Assembly (NCBI GenBank): GCA_937911865.1
Contig: CALDSK010000188.1
Coordinates: forward strand, 1 to 63,370
Direction: 5' to 3'
Source of the DNA: an uncultured Synechococcus sp.
GTDB taxonomy: Bacteria; Cyanobacteriota; Cyanobacteriia; Phormidesmidales; Phormidesmidaceae
Length of the DNA stretch: 63,370 nt
Below are positions 18,816 to 28,856 of this stretch, in pieces; the stretch's first letter is position 1; each line of letters opens with the position of its first letter. The notes under the pieces were generated by a model. That model made no database searches. It saw only the letters and a list, made by a program, of their open reading frames with translations, and was not told the DNA's origin. Position numbers and translations under genes: made by a program.

Positions 18816-20666
18816 CTATTCAATTTCTGTTGTAAATGGCAAACGCATATAGACACTATGGGGGTCATTCAGCGTCTCCAACAGTTTGAAGTCCTCACGC
18901 AGCTTTAGCAGCTCGTCAGTCAGCGGATCTTTATTCCAAGGCAGCTGGCTAATACCAGCCATACCAGAACCAAAAATACTGTTGAGCAGCTGTTCTTCAA
19001 ACGTGGGCAGCCTGGGATACTCGTTGACCTGATAGTCTTCTAATTCGGCGGATTCGGCGGCTAGAACGATGGCATCTTGCAGTCCGCCTATTTCATCTAC
19101 CAAATCGGCGGCGATCGCATCTTCTCCGGTCCACACTCGACCTTGAGCCACTTGAGCCACCCGCGCTTTAGTAATGTCGCGCCCTTCGGCCACGATGGAG
19201 GTAAAGCGGTCATACAGCGAATCTGTATAGTCTTGCTGCACCTTTAATTCTGTCTCTGTGTTGGGTCGCGCTGTCGTGTCCATATTTGCCAGCTGAGCCG
19301 TCTGCACCACGTCCCAAGTAATACCGTTTTTATTGGCAATTTCTTGAAAATTCAGCAGCAGGCTATAGACGCCAATCGAGCCGGTAATCGTGGTTGGAGA
19401 CGCCAAAATCTTCGCGCCGGGTGCCGCAATCATATACCCGCCTGACGCCGCATAGTCTCCCATTGAAATAATCAGCGGCTTTTCTTCAGCCAGTAGCCTC
19501 ACTTCGTCGGCAATCACTTCAGAAGCGATCGCACTACCACCAGGGCTGTTCACCCGCAGCACAACCGCTTTTACATCGTCATCCCTTCGCATTTCGCGCA
19601 GCGTAGCGGACAGGCCTTGAGAGGTAATCGTTCCTGGCACCGTATCCGCGCCCATAATGATGTTACCTTCGGCATACACAATCGCGACCCTGTCATCAGC
19701 ACCGCCAAATCCGCCCGCACGATCTCTTGCCACGATCTGCGCGTACTGATCTAGCGATGTTTGAGGAAACTCTTCCAAGTCGCTAACAACAATGGCCTCC
19801 TCATCTTCTTCTGCCTCTACGCCCGCTAGCTCTCGCAGGTTCACCAAAACGTCATCGTAAAACCCAAGCTGATCGACTAAGCCCAGCTCTAGCGCCTGTT
19901 CTGGCTCAATTAAACCTACTTCATCGGCCAGCTGCTGCACTGCCTCTGGGGTGATATCGCGATCTGTCGAAACCGTTTGCACAAAGTCTTTCCACAAATC
20001 GCTGATGAGCGCTTCAGTTTGCTGCTTCTCTTCTGGGCTACTTTGCGAACGAATAAAGGGCTCTACGGCAGACTTGTAGCGACCTACACGCAGCACCTGT
20101 ACGCCCACGCCATATTTCTTTAACGCATCGCCTAAAAACTGTGTCTCAGCTCGAAAGCCGTTAATTTCCATCAGGCCGACAGGTGCCAACACCAGATTAT
20201 CGGCAACAGAAGTGATGTAATAGTCTCGCTCTCTGTAGCCTGTGTTGTATGCCCAGATGGGCTTACCTGATTCTTTGAATTTGCTGAGGGCAGCCCTTAC
20301 TTCTTTCAGCGTTGCTAGGCCCTCCTCTGGCGAGCCCTTAAGATAGATGCCTGAAATCTTTTCATCATCTGCGGCAGCAGCGATCGCCTCTAGCGCGCTG
20401 TACAGAGAAACCGATGGCGACCCGCCGTAAAAGGCTTCTTCAAAGATCGCCCCAGAATCAGCAACCGCGCCATCTACAATGTCTGTCGAGAGATCGAAAA
20501 CCAACACAGAGCTATCTTCAAGCTCGACTTCTGTCTCACTCGCCCCTGAAGACAACAGCACCCCTACCAGACCAAAAGCACCAATGCCGACCAGCAGAAG
20601 TAAACTGAACAGACCCACCAGGGTCCCGACAGCGCTAGCCGCCGCAATCTTAAAGAAATCTCGCAT
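18816..20666 (-). CDS. sppA: Signal peptide peptidase SppA, 67K (long) form
   Basis: 616 residues with one N-terminal membrane segment (about residues 10-38). It degrades membrane-held signal peptides; in cyanobacteria SppA proteins are also linked to light acclimation. The double-domain architecture is complete. The catalytic lysine lies in VLRVGRYKSAVEPFIR near residue 195 and the nucleophilic serine in GDYAASGGYMIAAPG near 405. A hydrophilic Glu-rich insert (AEEDEEAIVVSDLEE) links the halves. Gene order sppA-hisC with a 2-base gap suggests coupling. Confidence 0.95.
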   Translation of the reverse strand: MRDFFKIAAASAVGTLVGLFSLLLLVGIGAFGLVGVLLSSGASETEVELEDSSVLVFDLSTDIVDGAVADSGAIFEEAFYGGSPSVSLYSALEAIAAAADDEKISGIYLKGSPEEGLATLKEVRAALSKFKESGKPIWAYNTGYRERDYYITSVADNLVLAPVGLMEINGFRAETQFLGDALKKYGVGVQVLRVGRYKSAVEPFIRSQSSPEEKQQTEALISDLWKDFVQTVSTDRDITPEAVQQLADEVGLIEPEQALELGLVDQLGFYDDVLVNLRELAGVEAEEDEEAIVVSDLEEFPQTSLDQYAQIVARDRAGGFGGADDRVAIVYAEGNIIMGADTVPGTITSQGLSATLREMRRDDDVKAVVLRVNSPGGSAIASEVIADEVRLLAEEKPLIISMGDYAASGGYMIAAPGAKILASPTTITGSIGVYSLLLNFQEIANKNGITWDVVQTAQLANMDTTARPNTETELKVQQDYTDSLYDRFTSIVAEGRDITKARVAQVAQGRVWTGEDAIAADLVDEIGGLQDAIVLAAESAELEDYQVNEYPRLPTFEEQLLNSIFGSGMAGISQLPWNKDPLTDELLKLREDFKLLETLNDPHSVYMRLPFTTEIE

Positions 20667-20855
20667 CTATAACTTTCCGAGGAACCAAGGGTAAACGTTT
20701 GGAAGCAGCCACCGACTGAGGCCATATTCAAGCTGGCTATCTCAAGCTCACTATCTCCAAGCTCACTGTGAACGGCAACAACCCAGTAATCCCATATTAA
20801 CGAAACTACTTTAATTAAATCGAATGGACCGCTTTGCCCATTGATTTAAAGCCTA

Positions 20856-21980
20856 CTAATTTGCGTTGAGAAGAATTCCGGGCGATCGCAGGTCTTCAAG
20901 CGTTGCGCAACCGGTGCAAAACAGTACGGTAGTCAGCTCAGCAATCAGCGCCTCGCTAAGCTGGGCCAGTGCGGCTTCAGACTGATTGGCCGCTTGTAAA
21001 AAAGGCAGTGCCAGTCCAGCCAAATCGGCCCCTAGTGCGATCGCCTTCGCCGCGTGCAGTCCGTTGCGCATCCCACCAGAGGCAATCAATGGCACCGTTT
21101 TAGACATCTGTCGAATCTGAGATATGCAGGCGGCCGTTGGAATGCCCCAATCGGCAAACGTATTACCCAACCGGCGCTGCTTAGGATCTCTCGCCCGCTC
21201 GCTTTCAACTCTTGCCCAAGAGGTTCCTCCCGCGCCAGCGACATCAATAGCGGCTACCCCCGCATTCATCAATCGCTCTGCCATAACCGCCGAGATCCCA
21301 TTGCCGACCTCTTTTGCCACAATTGGCACTGGCAGAACAGTCGCTAGCCGTTCAATTTTGGCAAACAGCCCCTTAAAGTTCACATCACCTTCAGTCTGTA
21401 CTGCTTCTTGCAGCGGATTCAGGTGCAAAATCAGCGCGTCGGCTTCTAGGACATCGACCGCCTTTTGGCATTGAGACACGCCGTAGTCATAGTTCAGCTG
21501 GACGGCACCCAAATTGGCAAACAGCAGGGCATCTGGGGCATATTTTCGCACCGAGAATGTCCGATTTAAAGCTGGGTTCTCGACTGCGACCCGCTGAGAG
21601 CCGACACCCATCGCTAAGCCGTACCGCTGAGCTGTTTTTGCTAACCGCTGATTGATCAGCTGGGCTTGCTCTGTCCCTCCGGTCATAGAAGAAATGAGCA
21701 GCGGGGTTTTAACCCGTTTGCCAAGGAAAGGAATGCCCAGATCGATGTCGTCGCGGTTCAGTTCAGGCAAACAGCAGTGCGTAAATCGATACCGCTCAAA
21801 GCCATTCGTAATGCGGTGACTCTGCACGTCTTCATCTAGACATATTCGCAGATGATCTGCCTTTCGCACCTGCGTCTCTAGTGCGGCTTCTGGAACAGCT
21901 TCTGGGGCAACTTCTGGAGCCGTCGGCAGCTCTGAGGAAGGTGAAGCGGGAATAGATGGGCTCAAAACAAAGGCTCTCAC
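20856..21980 (-). CDS. fni: Isopentenyl-diphosphate delta-isomerase, type 2 (FMN)
   Basis: 374 residues. It interconverts isopentenyl and dimethylallyl diphosphate with FMN and NADPH, feeding carotenoid, phytol and quinone synthesis. [15 protein letters not shown] near residue 39, [58 protein letters not shown] and the phosphate-binding [21 protein letters not shown] are all present. The first ~35 residues are a Pro/Glu/Ala-rich extension from a GTG start; the true start may lie further in. Confidence 0.95.
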   Translation of the reverse strand: MRAFVLSPSIPASPSSELPTAPEVAPEAVPEAALETQVRKADHLRICLDEDVQSHRITNGFERYRFTHCCLPELNRDDIDLGIPFLGKRVKTPLLISSMTGGTEQAQLINQRLAKTAQRYGLAMGVGSQRVAVENPALNRTFSVRKYAPDALLFANLGAVQLNYDYGVSQCQKAVDVLEADALILHLNPLQEAVQTEGDVNFKGLFAKIERLATVLPVPIVAKEVGNGISAVMAERLMNAGVAAIDVAGAGGTSWARVESERARDPKQRRLGNTFADWGIPTAACISQIRQMSKTVPLIASGGMRNGLHAAKAIALGADLAGLALPFLQAANQSEAALAQLSEALIAELTTVLFCTGCATLEDLRSPGILLNAN

Positions 21981-22171
21981 AAAAGCACGCGGCAGTTCTT
22001 TAAATTACCGCACGGTGTAGGGGCAGTCAGAAGCGATCGCACATATCGTAAAGTGAGCAGTGGCCTAGCAGCGAAGTCACCACCGCAAAATGATCGGCAG
22101 AAAGCCGCTGAAAACCAGCGCGATATTTACGCGCGATGTCTATGAACGAGAAAGCCTATAAATAAGAAAGC

Positions 22172-22708
22172 TTATAAATGAGAAAGCTCTACGCCATCAC
22201 GACCATCTGTCGTTTCTACGAACACCTGGACTGTTTCATTGCTCGCGGTCGGCAGCTGTTTTCCAACAAAATCGGGATGAACAGGCACTTGACGATGCCC
22301 CCGGTCAATCAACACCGCTAACCGGACGACATCTGGCCTGCCATAGTCATGAACCGCATTCAGCGCAGCCCGCACCGTTCGCCCACTATAGATAACATCG
22401 TCTATGAGCACGACCGTTTTACCGGCAAGGTCAAAGGGGATGTCTGTTTTGGCAGGCGTGCGAACACCAATTTGATCCAAATCGTCACGATAGAACGTAA
22501 TATCGAGCGCGCCCACAGGAACGCTAACGTTTTCTAACCGCTGAATTTGATCTCTTAGCGATTGGGCCAGCGGAACGCCTCTCGTATGGATCCCTAGCAG
22601 TACCAAATTTTGCAAATTGCCGGTCCGCTCTACAATCTCTGAAGCTAGTCGATTAAGCGTCCGTCGGATGTCTTCAGCAGATAAAATTTCAACAACCTTT
22701 TCGACCAT
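22172..22708 (-). CDS. pyrR: PyrR-type uracil phosphoribosyltransferase/regulator
   Basis: 178 residues. The PRPP-binding motif [18 protein letters not shown] sits near residues 92-109, and [27 protein letters not shown] and [18 protein letters not shown] match PyrR. In Firmicutes PyrR binds pyr mRNA and controls attenuation and has weak uracil phosphoribosyltransferase activity. Whether the cyanobacterial protein regulates is not known; no pyr gene is adjacent. A short inverted repeat (22753-22767) lies upstream. Confidence 0.93.
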   Translation of the reverse strand: MVEKVVEILSAEDIRRTLNRLASEIVERTGNLQNLVLLGIHTRGVPLAQSLRDQIQRLENVSVPVGALDITFYRDDLDQIGVRTPAKTDIPFDLAGKTVVLIDDVIYSGRTVRAALNAVHDYGRPDVVRLAVLIDRGHRQVPVHPDFVGKQLPTASNETVQVFVETTDGRDGVELSHL

Positions 22709-22752
22709 ATTTACTGACGTGCTTGGTTGCTCTCAATTGTAATGTTAAGCGT

Positions 22753-22767
22753 TCCTACAGTGTAGGA
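22753..22767. promoter_or_regulatory. Inverted repeat upstream of pyrR
   Basis: TCCTACA-G-TGTAGGA is a perfect 7-bp inverted repeat about 45 bases upstream of the pyrR start codon, flanked by GTAAT and ATTAC. It could be an operator or an RNA stem. Its function is unproven. Confidence 0.4.
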
Positions 22768-22862
22768 TTACATTTCTCTAAATAGGGAAGAAAAAGGCTT
22801 GTTAATGCCATAAAAAGTGAGATTTGTACGATTAAAACCTTTATTGAGCGCCTTAGAAAGGC

Positions 22863-24005
22863 TTACATAAAACGGTGCGAAAAGCGCAGTTCGATTAACA
22901 AGATGCCCACGCTCAGTCCAATCAGAAAACTCCAGCGAGTTAGCTGCAAGGCCTGAGTAATCACCGCTGTCGTAATCGGCCGGTTATTATCGCCTAATAG
23001 CGGCTTCATCTTCACCTGTCCTCGATAGGTATTGAGCCCACCGAGCTGCACGCCCAAAGCGGCAGCATAGGCACATTCGCTCCATCCGGCATTGGGACTA
23101 GGATCGGCGATCGCATCCCGCTGACAAACCCGTAAAACCTGCACAGGCCGACCGGACAATATCGCCACTGTCAGTACGCTCAGCCGACAGGGCAGCCAGG
23201 TCAGCGCGTCTTCAAAACGCGCGCTAAACCAGCCCAAATGTGTGTAGGGCGACGCTTTGTAGCCCACCATAGAATCCAATGTGCTGGCTGCTTTATAGGC
23301 CAGCGCGACCGGCACAGCCGCACCGAACAGCGAACCCACCACGGCATAAAACAAAGGTGCAAGCACCCCATCAATCGCATTTTCGCTGACTGTTTCTAGC
23401 ACAGCACGTCGGATTTCAGCCGACGAAAGAGACGCCGTATCTCGGCCCACAACCATTGCCAATCGACGCCTGGCCTCTATCAACGGCGCTTCCATCAACG
23501 GTTCCATATCTGCCCTTTCGCTTACTTCCTGGTGAGTATCCTGACGAGATTGGCCCTGGTGAGATCGGTCTTGATTGAGTTGAATCATCTCTGGGACCAC
23601 CTTAGACAACGGCTGCAACACATCTTCAGCAGCCCGGCGTAAGCTGCGTCCTGCAAAGCAGCTCGCTAGCAGCACAACTTCTACAATCGCTTGTAACCAA
23701 AGAGAAATTTTGGCCAACAGCACCAGCACCAGTGAGCTAGCTACAGCAGTTCCACCGACTAGCAAAACCGTTAGGCCAATCCCTAATAGTCGCATCGCCA
23801 AAGCCCCGTAGGACTGCTTTATTGCCCACTGACTATAAAGAGATATCACCTTGCCCATCGCCTGCACAGGGTGGGGCCACCCCCACGGGTCTCCAATTGC
23901 AAAGTCTAAGCAGGCGGCGCCAACTAATAGAGCTATTGCGATATGACTAGGACTAGACCACAAAGCTTGAGTCTTCTCCTTGAGCCGCTTGCCAGCTACG
24001 GGCAT
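22863..24005 (-). CDS. cobD: Adenosylcobinamide-phosphate synthase (CobD/CbiB)
   Basis: 380 residues with several membrane helices. It attaches aminopropanol phosphate to adenosylcobyric acid in cobalamin synthesis. The family opening ACLDFAIGDPWGWPHPVQAMGK is near residues 30-51, and VSENAIDGVLAPLFYA, YKAASTLDSMVGYK and PNAGWSECAYAAALGVQLGG follow. A polar, Gln/Glu-rich stretch (about residues 140-175) is an insertion in a cytoplasmic loop. The start ATG overlaps the rrf2-family gene upstream by 53 bases in another frame, so the two are probably coupled. Confidence 0.93.
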   Translation of the reverse strand: MPVAGKRLKEKTQALWSSPSHIAIALLVGAACLDFAIGDPWGWPHPVQAMGKVISLYSQWAIKQSYGALAMRLLGIGLTVLLVGGTAVASSLVLVLLAKISLWLQAIVEVVLLASCFAGRSLRRAAEDVLQPLSKVVPEMIQLNQDRSHQGQSRQDTHQEVSERADMEPLMEAPLIEARRRLAMVVGRDTASLSSAEIRRAVLETVSENAIDGVLAPLFYAVVGSLFGAAVPVALAYKAASTLDSMVGYKASPYTHLGWFSARFEDALTWLPCRLSVLTVAILSGRPVQVLRVCQRDAIADPSPNAGWSECAYAAALGVQLGGLNTYRGQVKMKPLLGDNNRPITTAVITQALQLTRWSFLIGLSVGILLIELRFSHRFM

Positions 24006-24417
24006 CGTAGTAGAGGTCTTCTAGCGTAATGCTGTTGAGGGCCTCTCTTAGCTTTTGGTTCAGCCTGCACCACAGCACAGAGGTCACCCAGTCTTCTGCT
24101 AGCCCTGGCTCAGTCGTGGAGTGCTCAGGACTAGCAATCGACTGAGCCATAGAATTAACTGGCTCGCCCACGGCCTCTAAAATTTGCGCTAACGAAATTT
24201 GCGCTGGTGGTTTGGCTAAGTAATAGCCACCGTGGGCACCTCGAACGGAGTGCACAATATCTGCTCGCCGCAGCTCAATCAAGAGCTTTTCTAAGTAAGG
24301 GGCTGGCAGCTGCTGACGAGCCGCGATCGCTCTGACCGATGAGCGAGAATCAGGCGGCTGAAGGCTGAGATCTAGCAGCGCCTTAACACTGTAGTGCCCT
24401 CGCGTAGTGAGCTTCAT
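23953..24417 (-). CDS. Rrf2-family transcriptional regulator
   Basis: 154 residues. The N-terminal winged helix matches Rrf2 (MKLTTRGHYSVKALLDLSL, SVRAIAARQQLPAPYLEKLLIELRRADIVHSVRGAHGGYYLAKPP). IscR/NsrR members carry a three-cysteine cluster site near residues 90-110, but here only one cysteine (LWCRLN) is visible, so an Fe-S cluster is unlikely. The target genes are unknown. Its 3' end overlaps cobD. The palindrome AGGTATACCT at 24508-24517 in its leader could be an operator. Confidence 0.92.
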   Translation of the reverse strand: MKLTTRGHYSVKALLDLSLQPPDSRSSVRAIAARQQLPAPYLEKLLIELRRADIVHSVRGAHGGYYLAKPPAQISLAQILEAVGEPVNSMAQSIASPEHSTTEPGLAEDWVTSVLWCRLNQKLREALNSITLEDLYYDARSWQAAQGEDSSFVV

Positions 24418-24834
24418 AAAGACAGAGTCAATCAGACCCTACAGATCGGCTAAATATACTTTTTTCATAAGCTTTTCGTACTTTCATCCTAACTGTATAA
24501 CTAAAAAAGGTATACCTATTAGCAAAATAATAGAAAGCTTTTTTCCTTTTCATAGTGTCAGCAATCTAGTCTTTTCTTCATAGGTGCGGACAGTGCCAAA
24601 TTGTCGACGTTTACTCTAGTTGAGAATTGTGGTTTTATAATAGAAAAACAGAGATGCAATAGTAACAACTACCCCACTCCGAAAATGTAAAGTTAAGGAT
24701 GTAAAACGCAGTTACCGTTACGATTAAATCGACGGCTTCTCGATTTATATTACTTTAAGAAAGTACGGCCGCACCTCCTGCTGCCTTAAAGCACCTGTTG
24801 TTAACACCTGCTGTTAGTTTAGAGAATTGAGTGA
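24418..24834. other. AT-rich divergent intergenic region (Rrf2 / cyAbrB)
   Basis: About 417 bases shared as leader by the Rrf2-type gene (minus) and the cyAbrB gene (plus). It holds AGGTATACCT (24508-24517) and several A/T runs. No small gene or RNA is recognisable. Confidence 0.5.
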
Positions 24835-25227
24835 ATGGTTAACGAGCCTAATACAGATGCCCTGACGGGGAAGGCACTGCTCAAAAAGGTCAAAGAACTA
24901 GAGCACCTGAGTAGAGAAGACAAAGCTAAGACATGTGGTTACTACACCGTCACCAAAAATGGTGTGACACGTGTCAATATGATGAAATTTTTGAATGCTC
25001 TGATTGAAGCAGAAGGGATTCAAATTGACAGTACGCAGACAGGTAATGGCCGAGGAGGTCGCAGTGCTAGCTATCGAATTACCGTTCAATCTAACGGTAA
25101 TTTGCTGATTGGTTCAGCCTACACTAAGCAAATGGGACTAAAGCCTGGTGACGAGTTTGAAATTTCTTTAGGCCGTAAGCATATCAAGCTAAAACAGGTT
25201 GGCGATACAGAAAACGACGAAGAATAG
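24835..25227 (+). CDS. cyAbrB-type transcriptional regulator
   Basis: 130 residues. Cyanobacterial AbrB proteins keep the DNA-binding fold at the C-terminus: here NLLIGSAYTKQMGLKPGDEFEISLGRKHIKL. The N-terminal part (LTGKALLKKVKELEHLSREDKAKTCGYYTVTKNG) is the cyanobacteria-specific domain. The central VTRVNMMKFLNALIEAEGI and GNGRGGRSASYRI fit the cyAbrB1-like branch, from memory of the family. These proteins are abundant, nucleoid-like regulators of carbon and nitrogen genes. Confidence 0.92.
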   Translation: MVNEPNTDALTGKALLKKVKELEHLSREDKAKTCGYYTVTKNGVTRVNMMKFLNALIEAEGIQIDSTQTGNGRGGRSASYRITVQSNGNLLIGSAYTKQMGLKPGDEFEISLGRKHIKLKQVGDTENDEE

Positions 25228-25588
25228 CCCTGAGGGGTCACACCCCTAATTCAAACTAAATTCAACTAAGTCTAAAACTTTAAAACTAAAATTTTACACC
25301 TAGCGTTCGACGCAACCCCTTAAGCGAGGGCTTTAGTTACCTAAAGACCCTGAATAAGGCACGGTTTAGACCGGTCACCGAGCCATTGGCCTAACCGATT
25401 ACATTTTCTGTGCCACTACTCGCTTTTGCTTGCGAATTCGCCACATTCTCAGTAGGTTATTGATGGTTCGAGCATGCTACAAGCTACGCTTCAGACTGAC
25501 AGTAAGCTATGCCAGCTAGCCCCTACTCTGTGCAGTTTGCTGTATTGGATAAGGGTTGTCATTCGACTCTATACATACGCCGCCTGCT
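25228..25588. other. Intergenic region after cyAbrB
   Basis: About 360 bases. A small hairpin AGGGGT-CAC-ACCCCT (25233-25247) follows the cyAbrB stop but has no T-tract, so it is only a weak terminator candidate. The rest shows no gene. Confidence 0.5.
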
Positions 25589-27202
25589 ATGAGTTTGCCA
25601 ATTGTTTTAGAAATCGCCATTGGGCTAATTTTTGTATACCTAACCCTTAGCCTGGTTGCCAGTGAAATTCAAGAAATTTTGAGTGCCCTTTTACAGTGGC
25701 GAGCCGAACATCTCAAACGCTCCATCGAACAGCTATTAGCGGGCGATACTCAAAGCTTACAGAGTTCGCAAGATCCCATTACCGATAAAGCGGTGGATAA
25801 ATCAGCGCGGAACCAAGCCAACCCCCTAGACGAAAAATATGAGAACCTGCGCGCAGCCAAAGAACTTACTGACAGATTGTATGATAGTCCCTTAATTGAA
25901 GATCTTAACTACGAAGCGCAAGGAGGCATCAGCGGCTTTTTTCGGACCATACTTCACACGATAGGAAAAATCTATCGCCTGATTACCTTCAGCCGTAACG
26001 TATTCGGCAATAAGACTAGCGGCCCCTCTTATATTCCGGCGGAGGCGTTTGCAACCAGCCTGATCGATCGGCTAAAGCTAGAAGATTTTCAAAGGCTGCT
26101 AATTCACTCACGCTTTAGTAATTTTGTTCGAAGCGAAGTTCAGCTGCCTTTACACAATACGGTTAACGAGCTGCGCGCCAGGCTGGAAAATGAAGAGCTG
26201 ATGGCAGCAGAAACGCTCTACTTTGATCAATCTATTGATCAAATCGTTGCAGACTTGCAGGCCCGTCATCTAGTCCTAGAATCAGCGCTTGCACAGGTTT
26301 TTAGTCAGATAGAAGCCTTTGAGAGAATGGCAGAAGAGGCTCCTCTCTTAGAGTTCGGTGCAGACCCTAGCATTGCCCAGTCGTTTTTAGGCCGAATTCG
26401 ATATTTGCGCACGGGGCTTAAAGGCCACGCAGAACACAACGAAGCGTTAATGGCAAGGCTCCGGCCTAGCTTGAGCGATATTACAGCGCTTTTAGATCCC
26501 AATAGTCCAACCTATGCAGAACTGGTCGCCTTGGCCCAACGAGAAGGAGAGGCGGTGCAAGGATTGCTTGAGAAACTACAGAAAGAAGTCATTCCACCTC
26601 GCCTTAGAGATAGTCTGGTGACGCTAGCCAAGCGGGCCGAAGCACAGGTACAGACAGCGGGTTCCGATATTCATCAGCTTCAAAGCGAAGTGGAGACCTG
26701 GTTCAATAACGGCATGGAAAGGGCTAGCGGGGTTTACCGAAGAAACGTAAAGGGCGTAGGGCTGCTCATAGGATTTGCGATCGCATTTACGATTAACGCA
26801 GATACCTTCTACATGTTGCAACGGTTGAGTACAGACCAGGCCATTCGCAGCAGCATTTTACAAACGGCCGACCAGCTAGAAATACAGAGTATTGACAGCG
26901 CCGAAGCATTAGCCAGAGAAACCGGCATAGACGATCTTTCAGGAACTATAGAAAGAGATCTGCGCTCCGTCAGTACTGCCGTAGAAAATACGCTCGCTCG
27001 CTATCCTTTACCCATCGGACGGACGGCTGACGTGCTAAGAGCGCAGGAAATCGCCCAAAAGGACTGGCCCATTCCGCTGATTCCTCGACGATGGATCGGC
27101 TGGCTGATTACAGGGTTGGCCCTATCTATGGGTGCAAGCTTTTGGTTTGATCTGCTGCGTAAAGTGGTGTCTGTCAGATCGTCGGGCGAGAAGCCGTCGT
27201 AA
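25589..27202 (+). CDS. Conserved membrane protein of unknown function
   Basis: About 537 residues from the ATG at 25589, chosen because the membrane segment LPIVLEIAIGLIFVYLTLSLVASEI begins right after it; the frame extends upstream to a TTG. A long polar, largely helical cytoplasmic or periplasmic region (about 30-385) has coiled-coil-like stretches. Two further membrane helices lie near 395-415 (GVGLLIGFAIAFTINADTFYML) and 510-530 (GWLITGLALSMGASFWFDLLRKVV). The NADT and GASFWFDLL pattern recurs in bacterial membrane proteins of unknown role. No function is proposed. Confidence 0.8.
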   Translation: MSLPIVLEIAIGLIFVYLTLSLVASEIQEILSALLQWRAEHLKRSIEQLLAGDTQSLQSSQDPITDKAVDKSARNQANPLDEKYENLRAAKELTDRLYDSPLIEDLNYEAQGGISGFFRTILHTIGKIYRLITFSRNVFGNKTSGPSYIPAEAFATSLIDRLKLEDFQRLLIHSRFSNFVRSEVQLPLHNTVNELRARLENEELMAAETLYFDQSIDQIVADLQARHLVLESALAQVFSQIEAFERMAEEAPLLEFGADPSIAQSFLGRIRYLRTGLKGHAEHNEALMARLRPSLSDITALLDPNSPTYAELVALAQREGEAVQGLLEKLQKEVIPPRLRDSLVTLAKRAEAQVQTAGSDIHQLQSEVETWFNNGMERASGVYRRNVKGVGLLIGFAIAFTINADTFYMLQRLSTDQAIRSSILQTADQLEIQSIDSAEALARETGIDDLSGTIERDLRSVSTAVENTLARYPLPIGRTADVLRAQEIAQKDWPIPLIPRRWIGWLITGLALSMGASFWFDLLRKVVSVRSSGEKPS

Positions 27203-27272
27203 AAAGGATAGGCCAAAGAAGCAGCAGGCCAAAGCAGCAAGTCAAAGAGGTAGGTAAAAGAGACTATGCCGC

Positions 27273-28856
27273 CTAGCCCGGTCGCTCGACTTCTTGCAGC
27301 CACAGTATGAACACAGTTCCAGGCCCCACAGAAGTCTCTTGTTCAAAGGCCTGTTGGGGCATCCAGGGCGTTCCGATAGCCGGGCTGATCACTTCGATTG
27401 AGCCATGCATTTGCACCATCAAAGACTGTGCGATCGCAAGTCCTAATCCCGTCCCAGGAATATCGCCTTCAGCTTGCACCCCACGATAGTGACGCTCAAA
27501 CAGCCGCGTTAAATCATCTGAAGGAATACCTGGGCCCGTATCACCGACAACAATGCCCTGATAATGAGTCGTATCACTCATACGGCTCACACCAGTCTGT
27601 ACCCACACGCAGGCCCCCGGCGGAGAATACTTCACCGCGTTATCGACCAGATTACTGACCACCTCGCCTAGCGCTTCCTCCTCTCCCCATACAGACGGCG
27701 TGTCAGGGGCTATCTGAGTGTGAATCGATACGCCTTTTTCCGTGGCAACAATGTTGGCAACCGCCAGAGCAGGCTCCACAATATCGGGCAAGTACTGGGT
27801 CGATAGCGTCAATGCATGTCCTAAACCAGCGCCTACGTAAGCTGGGCTCAGCTCATCGCCTGCACTGCTGTCTGTCGACTCATGCAAAGCACTCAGCCTT
27901 TTTCCATGGTCTGAGCGATCGCTATTTGAAGCGGCAGATTCAGGCAGTAGCCCAGCTGGCGAAATAGATTCGTCTCTACTTGCATGCGGCTCACCCGGCA
28001 AAAGCAAGGGACCAGAAGGGGCGGCTTTTAGATCCGCGTCACCTAAAGCCACCGTCTCATCGAAATGAGCCACCATATCTCTCAGGCGCTTGCTATCACG
28101 AACAATACCAGTGGCAAATTTTTGGATGGGATCTTCTGGCTCTAACCGACGAACTAGCAGCTGACCAAACGTAGTAACTGCCGTTAGCGGATTGCGAAAC
28201 TGATGCAGCAGGTTGTGAAAAATTTCCGACTGTCGGCTTTGCAAATCGCGTTTATCGGCAATCTGACTTTGTAGCCACTGCGTTCGGCGCTCTAGCACGC
28301 AGCCGGCTGCTAACGACTGGGCCACGCCTTCAACATAGTGTCGTTCTTCACTCTTCCAGGCGCGATCGCGTCTAATCGTCACCATCAGGCCAACCACAAC
28401 CTCCGAATACATCAGAGGAACCACCAGCTGATGGTCAGGGTTCAAAACATCCGGCCAACTGCGGTTCTCTTCGCGCTGAGGAGACTCAACCTCCTGAACA
28501 TTGGGCTCCGGCGTCTCTGGCGCAGTCTCTGGCGGTGTATCTGTTGTTGCAGTCTCTGCCGCCCGCGTACCCGGCAGCAATCGACGTCTCTGCCGCCCGG
28601 GCGTTTCCCGCCAGGCACTGGCCCGTTCAAACTGCTCTATCCAGCTCTCTACAGACTCTGGGTAGCTAACGACCGGAACAAAATTAGGCTCATTTCGCGG
28701 CCTTCGATTCCGAGCAGTCGCGCTGCCGGCACCAGCGATATCGGCAGAATAATCAGTAATGTATACAGCGGCAGACGCCGTTGACATTTGCTGAGTCAAC
28801 AACTGTAGCTGCGCCTGACAAAGCGATACGAATTCGGAGCTGGCGATTACCGCCAT
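27273..28856 (-). CDS. GAF-domain sensor histidine kinase
   Basis: 527 residues without a clear membrane segment. A GAF-like sensor region fills about residues 10-195, interrupted by a Pro/Glu-rich low-complexity insert (about 95-130). The H-box is NLLHQFRNPLTAV with the phosphorylated histidine at H218, an HxFRNPLT variant rather than HELRTPL. The N-box NLVDNAVKYSPP, G1 DTGPGIP, F-box LFERHYRG and G2 GTGLGLAIAQSLM are intact. No response regulator is adjacent, so it is an orphan kinase. It converges on the membrane protein gene. Confidence 0.9.
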   Translation of the reverse strand: MAVIASSEFVSLCQAQLQLLTQQMSTASAAVYITDYSADIAGAGSATARNRRPRNEPNFVPVVSYPESVESWIEQFERASAWRETPGRQRRRLLPGTRAAETATTDTPPETAPETPEPNVQEVESPQREENRSWPDVLNPDHQLVVPLMYSEVVVGLMVTIRRDRAWKSEERHYVEGVAQSLAAGCVLERRTQWLQSQIADKRDLQSRQSEIFHNLLHQFRNPLTAVTTFGQLLVRRLEPEDPIQKFATGIVRDSKRLRDMVAHFDETVALGDADLKAAPSGPLLLPGEPHASRDESISPAGLLPESAASNSDRSDHGKRLSALHESTDSSAGDELSPAYVGAGLGHALTLSTQYLPDIVEPALAVANIVATEKGVSIHTQIAPDTPSVWGEEEALGEVVSNLVDNAVKYSPPGACVWVQTGVSRMSDTTHYQGIVVGDTGPGIPSDDLTRLFERHYRGVQAEGDIPGTGLGLAIAQSLMVQMHGSIEVISPAIGTPWMPQQAFEQETSVGPGTVFILWLQEVERPG

